A stretch of 64,000 nucleotides of DNA from Citrobacter freundii ATCC 8090 = MTCC 1658 = NBRC 12681 (GCF_011064845.1 NZ_CP049015.1:1426001-1490000); one strand, 5' to 3'; shown: positions 38,117 to 47,058, numbered from the stretch's first letter. Numbers and translations are program-made. The notes: generated by a model not told the origin, from the sequence alone.

Positions 38117-39022
38117 TTACAGACTTTCTGAGGAGATTTGATTTATATATGCAGCGAATGCTTTGTTGTTAAGCGACGCCCTGTTATACATTAAAAATAG
38201 CTGGACGCTGGGTAGATTAAAGTCAACACTAATCTCTTTGAGATTAAGTGCAGTCGCATAGTGATCGTACATTAATTTAGGAATCAGGCCAATAATATCC
38301 GTGCTGGAAATAATATTAACGATTGATGTCAGAGAATCGCTACTAAATCCAATCTTACGATTAACAAAAAAAGTATTGGCTTGTGATTGACATTCTTTAA
38401 TACCTTTCTCTTCGGTGAGTAAGAAGGTGAATTGCTCTTGCATAATTTGTTGCAGGGTGCTTGAGTCATTCATTCTGGGATGGTCTTTTCTGCAAATCAA
38501 AACACTCTCGATAGTCTTAAAAGGGATGCAAACGACGGAACGGTTATGGACCGGCATCATCGTAACCACCATGTCGGCCTTGCGGTAAGCCAGTATGTTT
38601 TCAGCAGTTTCTGCCGACATTAAGATATCGTGATGTTCCACTTCAATATCTGAATCTTGTACCAGAGCATGAATTAATGTCGTCACATTTACAGTGGTTG
38701 TAAGTTGTGGGCTGTAAATAATGAATTTATTTTTCAGCTGGGCACCATGCATGATGCTTATTGTTTGCTCCAGGTGATTAAGGTTTTGCTCAAGATGATG
38801 ATGAAGATTAATACCCGTCACCGTGGGCGTAATACCTTTGCCGGAGCGAATAAATAAAGGGTCGTTAAACTGCGTACGCAGTCGTTGCAATGACTGACTT
38901 ACAGCTGATGGCGTGATGTACAGCGTTTCTGCAGCCTTGCTGATGCTCAAATGTTGATATATGCATTCAAATATAATCAACAGGTTGAGATCGAACTTTT
39001 TGAGGTCATAGAGGTTAGCCAT
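38117..39022 (-). CDS. ybdO: LysR-family regulator YbdO
   Basis: The 301-residue protein starts at MANLYDLKKFDLNLLIIFEC, as E. coli YbdO does, with GGAAGGTACGC upstream. The N-terminal helix-turn-helix (LSISKAAETLYITPSAVSQSLQRLR) is clear. The C-terminal effector domain is more divergent, and the E. coli version seems only moderately similar. YbdO has been linked to virulence regulation in E. coli K1. Base composition is A/T-rich compared with its neighbours, suggesting H-NS-type silencing or past transfer. Confidence 0.92.
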   Translation of the reverse strand: MANLYDLKKFDLNLLIIFECIYQHLSISKAAETLYITPSAVSQSLQRLRTQFNDPLFIRSGKGITPTVTGINLHHHLEQNLNHLEQTISIMHGAQLKNKFIIYSPQLTTTVNVTTLIHALVQDSDIEVEHHDILMSAETAENILAYRKADMVVTMMPVHNRSVVCIPFKTIESVLICRKDHPRMNDSSTLQQIMQEQFTFLLTEEKGIKECQSQANTFFVNRKIGFSSDSLTSIVNIISSTDIIGLIPKLMYDHYATALNLKEISVDFNLPSVQLFLMYNRASLNNKAFAAYINQISSESL

Positions 39023-39180
39023 GCGTACCTTCCTGTGATGGTAATGTAGTGAAAAATTCAATTGTGGAATAGTTTAAATGGTAGTTATTCTTGAAATTTA
39101 TGTTTGTGTGCTTAATGAATAATTAACTTTAGCTAAAATAGCACAAGTTGCGTAATTTTCAGCAGGAAAGTTAATTTAAA

Positions 39181-39215
39181 TGAGTGATTGATATGAGAAC
39201 GATAACAATCACTCA
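39181..39215 (-). terminator. dsbG terminator hairpin
   Basis: TGAGTGATTG (39181-39190) pairs perfectly with CAATCACTCA (39206-39215). On the minus strand the stem is followed by TTTAAATTAACTTT. It lies six bases beyond the dsbG stop. Confidence 0.65.
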
Positions 39216-39220
39216 TCTTG

Positions 39221-39973
39221 TTACTTTTGTTTATTTCCCATGATAATGTTTAATTTTTCTTTATCCGGTAAGCCTACTTCCTGTTGTAACGTATCGTCTT
39301 TACTCATGTAATAGATAGCCGGCGTTACGTTGGCCCCCAAATCATCCATCAACTTTTGGTTGATATTCAGTAACTTCATTTGCTCCGCAGGGACCGAAGC
39401 CGGGATTTCCAGCTTCATTTTCCCACCGGATGCCTCATAGTCATGCCAGGTTTTGGCCGGATCTTTGGTTGCCAGAATTGCAGCGGCGGTGGCCGGACTT
39501 TCAGGTTTAATTACGCCAACCAATAATGTACGCAACTGAACTTTACCGGATTCTACCCACGGACGCGCCTGCTGCCAGAACTGTTTACAATAGGGACAGA
39601 AGGGATCGGCAAACACGTACACAATAACCGGTGCCTCTTTTTTCCCGTCCAGAATCCACGACGCTTTTTCCATTCGCTGCCACATTTCACGTCCGGCAGG
39701 GGCATAGATCTCTTTTTCTATGAGCGCATTACTGAGGTTTTCGCCTTTTTCATTATACATGTAGCCGGAGATGGCATGTTTACCGTCAGGCGTGACATAG
39801 ATAGTGACCCCCATGTCCTGGTATTTTCCCAGATAGCCTTTCATTCCACCCAGTGCATCGAAAGGCTTCAGGATGGTAATGCCCTGTTTCTCAATAGCTT
39901 TAACGGGAGCAGGTAGTTCTTCGGCATGCACCACGGCAGGGAGCAGGGTTAAAAGTAAGGTACGTTTAAACAT
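39221..39973 (-). CDS. dsbG: periplasmic thiol:disulfide isomerase/chaperone DsbG
   Basis: The 250-residue protein has a signal peptide ([19 protein letters not shown]), an N-terminal dimerisation domain and a thioredoxin-fold domain with the active site C126-P-Y-C129. DsbG keeps single cysteines of periplasmic proteins reduced and is itself reduced by DsbD. It diverges from ahpC across 366 bases. In E. coli both genes belong to the OxyR regulon. Confidence 0.96.
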   Translation of the reverse strand: MFKRTLLLTLLPAVVHAEELPAPVKAIEKQGITILKPFDALGGMKGYLGKYQDMGVTIYVTPDGKHAISGYMYNEKGENLSNALIEKEIYAPAGREMWQRMEKASWILDGKKEAPVIVYVFADPFCPYCKQFWQQARPWVESGKVQLRTLLVGVIKPESPATAAAILATKDPAKTWHDYEASGGKMKLEIPASVPAEQMKLLNINQKLMDDLGANVTPAIYYMSKDDTLQQEVGLPDKEKLNIIMGNKQK

Positions 39974-40009
39974 TGATTTTCCTTATAAAATCAGCAGGAA
40001 AGGGGGCTT

Positions 40010-40046
40010 AATTGCAAAACCTATCGCAGCCATAGGTAAGATCGAC
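40010..40046. promoter_or_regulatory. possible OxyR site upstream of dsbG
   Basis: The core CTAT-N7-ATAG (40021-40035) has the spacing of the inner half-sites of the OxyR motif ATAG-N7-CTAT-N7-ATAG-N7-CTAT. The outer half-sites are degenerate (AATT and CGAC). Location and the known regulation of dsbG support it; the sequence alone is moderate. Confidence 0.45.
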
Positions 40047-40057
40047 GGTCCGTCGAT
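40041..40057. repeat. perfect 17-base palindrome upstream of dsbG/ahpC
   Basis: ATCGACGG-T-CCGTCGAT is a perfect inverted repeat with one central base. It lies just beyond the OxyR-like core and has no assigned role. Confidence 0.6.
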
Positions 40058-40112
40058 TGCCCTTTCTTGAGTTGGGTGATGTAATCCCAATCGCTGTTAC
40101 GACCTTTGTTAA

Positions 40113-40209
40113 GGTAATGTAGAGCGCAACACATAGCCAGCCCTGCTGGCACTGACGTTACCTGCGGGTAGCTCGGGTAATGAGGCTCCCTGCATAGGGG
40201 GCCTTTTTT
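40113..40209 (+). ncRNA. candidate structured RNA or leader upstream of ahpC
   Basis: On the plus strand GGTAATGT (40113-40120) can pair with ACGTTACC (40155-40162), 8 pairs with one G-T, enclosing the hairpin GCCAGC-CCT-GCTGGC (40136-40150). Downstream, the stem GGCTCCCT-GCAT-AGGGGGCC is followed by six T residues, an intrinsic terminator. Nothing upstream on this strand is a known coding gene, since dsbG diverges. The transcript that ends here is therefore either a small RNA or an ahpC leader subject to attenuation. I could not pick a convincing promoter, so the 5' end is unknown. Confidence 0.5.
40184..40209 (+). terminator. intrinsic terminator upstream of ahpC
   Basis: Arms GGCTCCCT (40184-40191) and AGGGGGCC (40196-40203) pair at all eight positions (one G-T) with loop GCAT, then TTTTTT. 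It is 130 bases before the ahpC start and not downstream of any annotated plus-strand gene. Confidence 0.8.
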
Positions 40210-40339
40210 ACTTTTGTCTTTTAGGTTCGATTGAGTAAGTTGTTAGTTAACGCTTATTGATTTGATAAAGGAAACGCATTAGCCCTGCTAAGAGATTTTC
40301 GTTAACTTATCTCTCAACGAAAACACGGAGGAAGTACAG

Positions 40340-40903
40340 ATGTCTTTGATTAATACCAAAATTAAACCTTTCAAAAACCAGGCGTTCAAAAACGGTGAGT
40401 TCATCGAAGTAACCGAGAAAGATACCGAAGGTCGCTGGAGCGTCTTCTTCTTCTACCCGGCTGACTTTACTTTCGTATGCCCGACCGAACTGGGTGACGT
40501 TGCAGACCATTACGAAGAACTGCAGAAACTGGGCGTAGATGTGTATTCCGTATCTACTGACACCCACTTCACCCACAAAGCATGGCACAGCAGCTCTGAG
40601 ACCATCGCTAAAATCAAATACGCGATGATCGGCGACCCGACTGGCGCCCTGACCCGTAACTTCGACAACATGCGTGAAGATGAAGGTCTGGCTGACCGCG
40701 CAACCTTCGTTGTTGACCCGCAGGGTATCATCCAGGCAATCGAAGTTACTGCTGAAGGTATCGGCCGTGATGCATCTGACCTGCTGCGTAAAATTAAAGC
40801 TGCACAGTATGTCGCTTCTCACCCTGGTGAAGTTTGCCCGGCGAAATGGAAAGAAGGTGAAGCAACCTTAGCTCCATCTCTGGACCTGGTTGGTAAGATT
40901 TAA
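40340..40903 (+). CDS. ahpC: alkyl hydroperoxide peroxidase subunit AhpC
   Basis: AhpC is the main scavenger of low-level hydrogen peroxide and also reduces alkyl hydroperoxides and peroxynitrite. The 187-residue 2-Cys peroxiredoxin has the peroxidatic cysteine C47 in DFTFVCPTE and the resolving cysteine in GEVCPAKW near residue 166. It forms decamers and is re-reduced by AhpF. A strong CGGAGGAAG ribosome site and highly biased codon use fit an abundant protein. Confidence 0.98.
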   Translation: MSLINTKIKPFKNQAFKNGEFIEVTEKDTEGRWSVFFFYPADFTFVCPTELGDVADHYEELQKLGVDVYSVSTDTHFTHKAWHSSSETIAKIKYAMIGDPTGALTRNFDNMREDEGLADRATFVVDPQGIIQAIEVTAEGIGRDASDLLRKIKAAQYVASHPGEVCPAKWKEGEATLAPSLDLVGKI

Positions 40904-40914
40904 GTCGCATAATT

Positions 40915-40945
40915 TGTAGGCCGGATAAACGTAGTGCATCCGGCA
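40915..40945. repeat. REP-like element between ahpC and ahpF
   Basis: TGTAGGCCGGATAAACGTAG...CATCCGGC is a REP-type palindrome, directly followed by an intrinsic terminator, between two genes of the same operon. Confidence 0.85.
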
Positions 40946-40950
40946 TTCCA

Positions 40951-40977
40951 CAGGCGCAAATCTGCGCCTGTTTTATT
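40951..40977 (+). terminator. terminator between ahpC and ahpF
   Basis: CAGGCGCA-AATC-TGCGCCTG is a perfect 8-pair stem followed by TTTTATT. It should end most ahpC transcripts, leaving partial readthrough into ahpF. Confidence 0.85.
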
Positions 40978-41057
40978 CCAGCACCATGACGCAAGTTGCA
41001 TTAATGCAGTCCTGCAAAATCGGCTTGCATGATGATGTTTTCAGAGAGGGAAGAAGA

Positions 41058-42623
41058 ATGCTCGACACAAATATGAAAACCCAGCTCAGGGCTTATCTTG
41101 AGAAACTGACCAAACCTGTTGAGCTGATTGCTACGCTGGATGACAGCGCTAAATCGGCAGAAATCAAGGAACTGCTGACTGAAATTGCTGAACTGTCAGA
41201 AAAAGTCACCTTTAAAGAAGACAATACTCTGGCGGTGCGTAAGCCATCGTTCCTGATTACCAATCCTGGTTCTCACCAGGGACCGCGTTTTGCCGGTTCT
41301 CCGCTGGGTCATGAGTTTACCTCTCTGGTGTTGGCTCTGCTGTGGACTGGTGGTCATCCGTCAAAAGAGGCGCAGGCGTTGCTGGAGCAGATCCGCGATC
41401 TCGACGGTGATTTTGAATTTGAAACCTATTATTCGCTCTCCTGCCACAACTGCCCGGACGTAGTGCAGGCGTTGAACCTTATGTCGGTACTGAACCCACG
41501 TATCAAACATACGGCGATTGACGGCGGTACATTCCAGAATGAAATCACCGATCGTAACGTGATGGGCGTTCCGGCGGTATTTATGAACGGCAAAGAGTTC
41601 GGCCAGGGTCGTATGACGCTGACTGAGATCGTGGCGAAAGTGGATACCGGCGCAGAAAAACGTGCAGCTGAAGAACTGAATAAGCGCGATGCTTATGACG
41701 TGTTGATTGTCGGTTCTGGTCCTGCGGGGGCGGCGGCAGCGGTGTACTCTGCACGTAAAGGCATTCGCACCGGTCTGATGGGCGAACGTTTTGGCGGTCA
41801 GGTTCTTGATACCGTTGATATTGAAAACTACATCTCAGTACCGAAAACTGAAGGTCAGAAACTGGCAGGTGCGCTGAAAGCACACGTTGATGATTATGAT
41901 GTCGATGTGATCGACAGCCAGAGCGCAAGCAAACTGATCCCAGCAGCGCAGGAAGGCGGTTTGCATCAGATTGAAACAGCCTCCGGCGCGGTGCTGAAAG
42001 CACGTAGCATTATCATCGCCACCGGCGCGAAATGGCGCAACATGAACGTTCCGGGTGAAGATCAGTATCGCACCAAAGGTGTAACCTATTGCCCGCACTG
42101 TGATGGTCCGCTGTTTAAAGGTAAGCGTGTTGCGGTAATTGGCGGCGGTAACTCCGGCGTTGAAGCGGCTATCGACCTGGCAGGTATTGTTGAACATGTG
42201 ACGCTGCTGGAGTTTGCTCCTGAAATGAAGGCAGACCAGGTGTTGCAGAATAAGCTTCGCAGCCTGAAAAATGTCGACATCATTCTGAACGCGCAAACGA
42301 CAGAAGTGAAAGGCGATGGCAGCAAGGTCACTGGCCTGGAGTATCGTGACCGCGTGAGCGGGGATGTTCACAATGTGGAACTGGCCGGTATCTTTGTACA
42401 GATTGGTCTGCTGCCGAACACCAACTGGCTGGAAGGCGCCGTTGAACGTAATCGCATGGGTGAAATCATCATCGATGCCAAGTGCGAAACCAGCGTGAAA
42501 GGTGTTTTCGCTGCCGGTGACTGCACCACCGTACCGTATAAGCAGATTATCATCGCGACCGGTGAAGGCGCGAAGGCCTCGTTGAGTTCGTTTGATTATC
42601 TGATTCGCACGACAGTAGCATAA
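41058..42623 (+). CDS. ahpF: alkyl hydroperoxide reductase subunit AhpF
   Basis: AhpF is the FAD/NADH disulfide reductase that regenerates AhpC. The 521-residue protein has an N-terminal tandem thioredoxin-like domain with the redox pair in SCHNCPD (C129/C132), then a thioredoxin-reductase-like part. That part has the FAD motif [10 protein letters not shown], the active site YCPHCDG (C345/C348) and the NADH motif [10 protein letters not shown]. The start [10 protein letters not shown] follows GAGAGGGAAGAAGA; the upstream in-frame extension is not used. It lies 154 bases after ahpC, beyond a terminator. Confidence 0.98.
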   Translation: MLDTNMKTQLRAYLEKLTKPVELIATLDDSAKSAEIKELLTEIAELSEKVTFKEDNTLAVRKPSFLITNPGSHQGPRFAGSPLGHEFTSLVLALLWTGGHPSKEAQALLEQIRDLDGDFEFETYYSLSCHNCPDVVQALNLMSVLNPRIKHTAIDGGTFQNEITDRNVMGVPAVFMNGKEFGQGRMTLTEIVAKVDTGAEKRAAEELNKRDAYDVLIVGSGPAGAAAAVYSARKGIRTGLMGERFGGQVLDTVDIENYISVPKTEGQKLAGALKAHVDDYDVDVIDSQSASKLIPAAQEGGLHQIETASGAVLKARSIIIATGAKWRNMNVPGEDQYRTKGVTYCPHCDGPLFKGKRVAVIGGGNSGVEAAIDLAGIVEHVTLLEFAPEMKADQVLQNKLRSLKNVDIILNAQTTEVKGDGSKVTGLEYRDRVSGDVHNVELAGIFVQIGLLPNTNWLEGAVERNRMGEIIIDAKCETSVKGVFAAGDCTTVPYKQIIIATGEGAKASLSSFDYLIRTTVA

Positions 42624-42653
42624 AAAGAGTAAGACTCACCTGCAATGCCAAAA

Positions 42654-42680
42654 CCGCCAGTCATCCGCTGGCGGTTTTTT
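42654..42680 (+). terminator. ahpF terminator
   Basis: CCGCCAG (42654-42660) pairs with CTGGCGG (42668-42674) around seven bases, followed by TTTTTT and preceded by AAAA. It closes the ahpCF transcription unit. Confidence 0.9.
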
Positions 42681-42846
42681 ATTTCCATATACTCACATTG
42701 TCAATTCTTGAAACAATAAACCGTATAAAACATTCACTTAATTAGCCTGATCATTATTTTCATCAAAGAAAGCGAGGGCGTTATCTTTATTATATTAACC
42801 TGCATTGTTTTTTCATTTGTTGTGTGAATAAATGGTTGGTTAATTC

Positions 42847-43401
42847 ATGGGTGAAATATATGAAACCCTGACGATCTTTGAATCGACAGGGTTATTGTTA
42901 CGTGATTTTTTTATCTCTCACGATAGTTGCACGCTGAAAGCGGCTTATTCAGCTTTAGATACAAATGCCTCGGCGCTAACAGAGCAGGAGTGGTTGGAAG
43001 CGGAGTACGACTTCAATGCGCTGTTTGTCGGACCGCAGAAGCTAAAGGCCGCTCCGTTTGCCTCAGTTTATCTTGAAGAAGATACCCTTGTAATGGGTAA
43101 ATCAACCCTTAGCATTCGGGAATTCATGGCAAATATAGGGTTATCTATAAGTGTCGTGAATAATATTCCTGATGATCATATTTCCTGTGTATTGGAATTG
43201 GCGGTTTTATTATCAGCTAATGCCAGAGCATCGTCAGAATACCAGGTGACCCTTAATCGATATGCATCTGAGTATGTCGCGGTGTGGGTGCCCGAGTATA
43301 TAGAAAAAATAAATATAAATGCACAAACCGCCACGTTGAAAAACGTAGCTGGAAGATTGTCTTCTTGGCTTGATGAATTAAAAACGAGAGTATCAATATG
43401 A
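42847..43401 (+). CDS. TorD/DmsD-like molybdoenzyme maturation chaperone
   Basis: The 184-residue protein is predicted mainly helical. It resembles the TorD/DmsD chaperone family, for example in the EAEYDFNALFVGPQKLKAAPFASVYLEED segment, which corresponds to the family's E-x-x-x-D-(Y/F)-x-x-L-F-x-G-P...P-Y/F-x-S block. Such proteins bind the Tat signal of a partner molybdoenzyme and hold it until the cofactor is inserted. The gene is first in the operon and overlaps the catalytic-subunit gene by four bases, so that subunit is almost certainly its client. Its upstream 164 bases are A/T-rich and contain no site I could assign. Confidence 0.85.
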   Translation: MGEIYETLTIFESTGLLLRDFFISHDSCTLKAAYSALDTNASALTEQEWLEAEYDFNALFVGPQKLKAAPFASVYLEEDTLVMGKSTLSIREFMANIGLSISVVNNIPDDHISCVLELAVLLSANARASSEYQVTLNRYASEYVAVWVPEYIEKININAQTATLKNVAGRLSSWLDELKTRVSI

Positions 43402-45668
43402 GTAATGAACCGGGAGTTCTGAACAGACGTTCATTTTTGAAAGGGTTGATTGCCCTTGGCACGGTCGCAGCCCTGCCAGGGGGATTGCTGACTTCACGCT
43501 GTGCATTGGCGCAACCGCCCATTCCATTTAACCCCAAAACCTACAAAATCTATCGTAACGCCTGTCCGCGTAACTGCTATGACACTTGTAGCCTGAAAAC
43601 CTGGGTGAAGGATGACGTCATCACCTTTGTGGAGGGTGCGCCTGAGTCAACGTTTACGCATGGAACTCCGTGTGTGAAGGGACTGAGCTACCCGCGTCGG
43701 GTATACAGCCCGGATCGCATTAAATATCCGATGGTTCAGGATGTTCGCGGCAGTGGGAACTGGCGTCGTATTTCCTGGGACGAAGCAATGCAGCGCATTG
43801 CGACCAAGATGCTGGAGATCAAAAAGAAAGACGGTTCAATGCTGGGTCTGGCGATGACCAAATATTCCGGCAAATTTGGGGTATTGAACTATGCGGTTGA
43901 AGGGATGATGTCTTCGCTGGGTTACACCACGCGTTTTGCCGGAACACCTTGCTGGCCAGCCGGTATCGATGCCCAGAACTACGATATGGGTGATATGTGG
44001 TGTAACGACCCAGAAGATTTTGTGAAAGCAAAATACATCATTATCTGGGGCGCTAACCCGGCCTGGTGCTCTATGCACACCATGAAGTATATCTACCAGG
44101 CGCGGGAGAAAGGGGCGAAAGTGGTCGTTATCGATCCGCTGTTAACGCAGACCGCTGCGAAAGCCGATCTCTATTTACGCGTTCGTCCTGGTTCTGATGG
44201 TGCGCTGGCGCTGGGTATGGCACGTCATTTGGTGGATAAAGGTCTGGTGGACCAGGATTTCGTCAACAACTATTCCCATGGTTACCCGGAATTCGAAGCC
44301 TATCTGCGCAACAGCGTTACCGTAGAGTGGGCGTCTGAGATTTGCGGGCTGTCGGCGGATGTTATTCGCCAGTTGGCGGAAGAATTTACCGCGGTTAACC
44401 CTGCTACCGTGTGGATTGGCTACGGCATGCAGCGTCATGTTAACGGCGGCGCTAACGTACGGGCGATCGATGCCTTTGTGGCAATGACCGGCAATATTGG
44501 CATTGAAGGCGGCGGCGCTCGCTACGGTCATCTGCATACCTGGGGCTTTAACTACAACGCCATGCTGCAGAAGCCACCGGTAGGCTCCATCGGTATGCCA
44601 GGTGCGGCGGGAACTACCAGCGAGTTTGGTTCTGCGGGGGAAGTCGCACAGTATTCCGATCGCTCATTGAATATCAACCAGACCGCCAAGGGAATTCTGG
44701 AAGCCAACGAGCCGCCTGTCCGAATGCTTTGGGTTGCCTGTAAGAACCCGTTTGCTCAGGATTTTGATCGCAGCAAGATGGAAAAAGCATTCGAAAAACT
44801 GGAAATGGTGGTCTGTGCCGATCAGTTCTTTAACGAGACCGTCCAGCATGCCGATATCGTTTTGCCTGTCACCACGGCCTTTGAAGAGTGGAACGTAGAC
44901 GCCTCATATTGGCACTACTGGCTCTCAATCAACCAGCCTGCAATTAAGCCAATGTACGAGGCAAAATGCGATCTGGAAATCGCCGTTTTACTTTCCCGCA
45001 CAATCAACAAGCTGGAGCCGGGTTCTTGCACATTCCCGCAGGAGTTCAATCATAAGCGTTGGCTGGACCAGGAATTCAATGACGGAATGGCCAAAATGTT
45101 TGGCATTTCCTCCTGGGATGACTTACTGGATGGCCCGAAAAAAGCCATTTTGCCGAGTTCTGCGGCCTGGTATGACCGCAAATTTAAAACCCCCTCAGGA
45201 AAGTTTGAGTTCAGATCTGAGCTGTGTGAGAAAAATGGTCATACGGCGCTGCCGGAATACAAACCGGAGGCGAAAAGCACGCTGCCATTCCACTTGTTTA
45301 CACCGCATGTGCAGTTCGGTATCCATTCCCAATTTATCAACCTTGACTGGATGCAGGTCTTCTATCCGGAGCCGTTTGTCTATATGCATCCGATTTCCGC
45401 AGAAAAAAGAGGCATTGCCGAAAACGACCTGGTGAAAGTGTTTAACACCGTAGGTGAAGTAGAACTGCGTGCGAAGGTGACCGCTAACGTTCCGGAAGAT
45501 TTCCTGGTGATGTACGAGGCGTGGTTCCCGAAACGGAAATACAACGTTCAAAACGTGGTGGCGGATACCCCAGCCGATATGGGGTTGATGAAAACCGGTG
45601 CGCCAGGTGCGGCTATCCACAGTCAGTTTGCGGACATCATTTTGATCAGTAAAGGAGCAGCGGCATGA
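43398..45668 (+). CDS. Tat-exported molybdopterin oxidoreductase, DMSO-reductase family catalytic subunit
   Basis: The 756-residue protein has a twin-arginine signal (NRRSFLKGLIAL, R10/R11) with a hydrophobic stretch ending near residue 38. A [4Fe-4S] motif follows: C56-x3-C60-x3-C64-x27-C92. Mo-bis-MGD binding blocks (WGANPAWCSMHTMKY; VIDPLLTQTAAKADLYLRVRPGSDGALALGM) come next. The segment GTPC185WPAG appears to align with the RSWPPG segment of DmsA, whose serine is a molybdenum ligand, so C185 may be the metal ligand. It is encoded with FeS and membrane subunits and probably works as a periplasm-facing menaquinol-linked terminal reductase. Substrate unknown. A similar operon lies after ahpF in Salmonella, from memory. 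Confidence 0.88.
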   Translation: MSNEPGVLNRRSFLKGLIALGTVAALPGGLLTSRCALAQPPIPFNPKTYKIYRNACPRNCYDTCSLKTWVKDDVITFVEGAPESTFTHGTPCVKGLSYPRRVYSPDRIKYPMVQDVRGSGNWRRISWDEAMQRIATKMLEIKKKDGSMLGLAMTKYSGKFGVLNYAVEGMMSSLGYTTRFAGTPCWPAGIDAQNYDMGDMWCNDPEDFVKAKYIIIWGANPAWCSMHTMKYIYQAREKGAKVVVIDPLLTQTAAKADLYLRVRPGSDGALALGMARHLVDKGLVDQDFVNNYSHGYPEFEAYLRNSVTVEWASEICGLSADVIRQLAEEFTAVNPATVWIGYGMQRHVNGGANVRAIDAFVAMTGNIGIEGGGARYGHLHTWGFNYNAMLQKPPVGSIGMPGAAGTTSEFGSAGEVAQYSDRSLNINQTAKGILEANEPPVRMLWVACKNPFAQDFDRSKMEKAFEKLEMVVCADQFFNETVQHADIVLPVTTAFEEWNVDASYWHYWLSINQPAIKPMYEAKCDLEIAVLLSRTINKLEPGSCTFPQEFNHKRWLDQEFNDGMAKMFGISSWDDLLDGPKKAILPSSAAWYDRKFKTPSGKFEFRSELCEKNGHTALPEYKPEAKSTLPFHLFTPHVQFGIHSQFINLDWMQVFYPEPFVYMHPISAEKRGIAENDLVKVFNTVGEVELRAKVTANVPEDFLVMYEAWFPKRKYNVQNVVADTPADMGLMKTGAPGAAIHSQFADIILISKGAAA

Positions 45669-46222
45669 GACGCGCGTTTTTAGTTAATAGCGATAAATGC
45701 ATCGGCTGCCGTGGCTGTGCAATGGCGTGTAAGAGTTTTAACCAGTTGGAACCTGAACGTTTCTGGCGCTATGTCTACCCGCTGGATAAAGAAATTTATC
45801 CGCATGAAGAGCGGGCGTTCTATTCGCTGGCCTGTAACCACTGCGAAAACCCGGCCTGTCTGGCGGCGTGTCCGGTAGAGGCGTACACCAAGCGTGAAGA
45901 TGGTGTCGTGGTGCATAACCCGGAGCGCTGTATTGGATGCAAAAACTGTATCCGCAACTGCCCATACGGTGCGCCGCGTTTTAATGAGGAGACGAAGAAA
46001 GCGGAAAAATGCAGCATGTGCTACGAGCGCCTTGATGTTGGTATGCAACCGGCTTGCGTGAATGCCTGTCCGGTAGGTGCGCTGACGCTTATCGATCTGG
46101 ATGCCGATCCTATACCTGACAATGCCGTACAGTATCCGCCGGGATTCCCGCGTATGCCGCAGCTTAATCCTGGCACGCGTTTTATCCTTGCGCGTCAGCC
46201 GAAGCAGCCGGAGGGCAAGTAA
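45665..46222 (+). CDS. DmsB-like 4Fe-4S electron-transfer subunit
   Basis: The 185-residue protein has four cysteine clusters (CIGCRGCAMAC, CNHCENPACLAACP, CIGCKNCIRNCP, CSMCYERLDVGMQPACVNACP). This is enough for four [4Fe-4S] centres, as in DmsB/PhsB/NrfC subunits. It passes electrons from the membrane subunit to the molybdenum subunit. It overlaps the catalytic gene by four bases and the next gene by one base. It has no signal peptide, as expected for export by piggy-back with the Tat-signal subunit. Confidence 0.92.
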   Translation: MRRAFLVNSDKCIGCRGCAMACKSFNQLEPERFWRYVYPLDKEIYPHEERAFYSLACNHCENPACLAACPVEAYTKREDGVVVHNPERCIGCKNCIRNCPYGAPRFNEETKKAEKCSMCYERLDVGMQPACVNACPVGALTLIDLDADPIPDNAVQYPPGFPRMPQLNPGTRFILARQPKQPEGK

Positions 46223-46989
46223 TGGAAAAGTATGAACTTCCGCTGGTTATTTTTACCGTATTGAGCCAGATGTCGGTTGGGATCACGCTCATTCTGACGC
46301 TACGCACGCTGCAAGGAAAACTGGAAAGCAAACGCCTGTACTGGCTGGTAAGTGGGCTGGTTCTGGCGGTGGCGTCCGTTGCAGCGATCCTGCACCTTGC
46401 ACATCCGGATCGCGCCTACGATGCCCTGATTAACCTGCAGCACGCCTGGCTGAGCCGTGAAATTCTTGGCGCAACCTTATACGGTGCGGCGGTCGGGGTG
46501 ACGTTTTTGGCAAAAGGGCACAAAGTGCCAGCTGTTCTGGCCTCTGTTCTCGGTATCGCGCTGGTGGCGGTGCAGGGGATGACCTATGCTGCCCCGGCAA
46601 TGGTGGCGATAGCCAACGGTCTGACAATGCTGTTGTTCTTTATCACGGTGTGGGTGATGGGGTGTGCGGCGATTCCACTGCTTAACCTTGCACCTGCCGT
46701 TGCCGCATTGCGCCAGGGGATTGTTGTGTGTATGGCGGTCATGATCGCCGCGCCCATTATCTGGCTAAGCGGCGGCACTATCATGCAGATGACGGCGCAT
46801 GCCTGGCTGACGTCGCCGCTTTATCTGGCGAGTCTGCTGTGTCTGGCGGTGGCCTTTGTGCTAAGCCGTCAGGGAGAGCGTCGCGCAAAAGCGATTTTTG
46901 TCCTGCTGTTTGTTGGCATATTCCTGAGTCGTCTGACGTTCTTTGGCGATACGATCAGCACCATCGTGAATATCGGTCATTTGTATTGA
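46222..46989 (+). CDS. DmsC-like membrane anchor/quinol oxidase subunit
   Basis: The 255-residue protein has about eight membrane helices and the DmsC-family layout (MEKYELPLVIFTVLSQMSVGITL; LHLAHPDRAYDALINLQHAWLSREI; C-terminal SRLTFFGDT). It should anchor the complex and oxidise menaquinol, feeding electrons to the FeS subunit. It is the last gene of the four-gene operon and is followed by a strong bidirectional terminator. Confidence 0.9.
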   Translation: MEKYELPLVIFTVLSQMSVGITLILTLRTLQGKLESKRLYWLVSGLVLAVASVAAILHLAHPDRAYDALINLQHAWLSREILGATLYGAAVGVTFLAKGHKVPAVLASVLGIALVAVQGMTYAAPAMVAIANGLTMLLFFITVWVMGCAAIPLLNLAPAVAALRQGIVVCMAVMIAAPIIWLSGGTIMQMTAHAWLTSPLYLASLLCLAVAFVLSRQGERRAKAIFVLLFVGIFLSRLTFFGDTISTIVNIGHLY

Positions 46990-47002
46990 TCGTGAGGTAA
47001 TA

Positions 47003-47038
47003 AAAACCCCTGTCAGGCGTTAACCTGGCAGGGGTTTT
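47003..47038. terminator. bidirectional terminator between the DmsC-like gene and uspG
   Basis: AAAA-CCCCTGTCAGG and CCTGGCAGGGG-TTTT form an 11-pair stem (one G-T) with loop CGTTAA. It has an A tract on one side and a T tract on the other, so it works for both convergent units. Confidence 0.92.
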
Positions 47039-47058
47039 CTTTAGCGAATCAGTGGCTG

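Noticed and set aside
42683..42846. Possible FNR site before the molybdoenzyme operon (CTGAT...ATCAA near 42746-42766)
   Set aside because: The half-sites are about nine bases apart instead of four, so the match is not credible, although FNR control would make sense.
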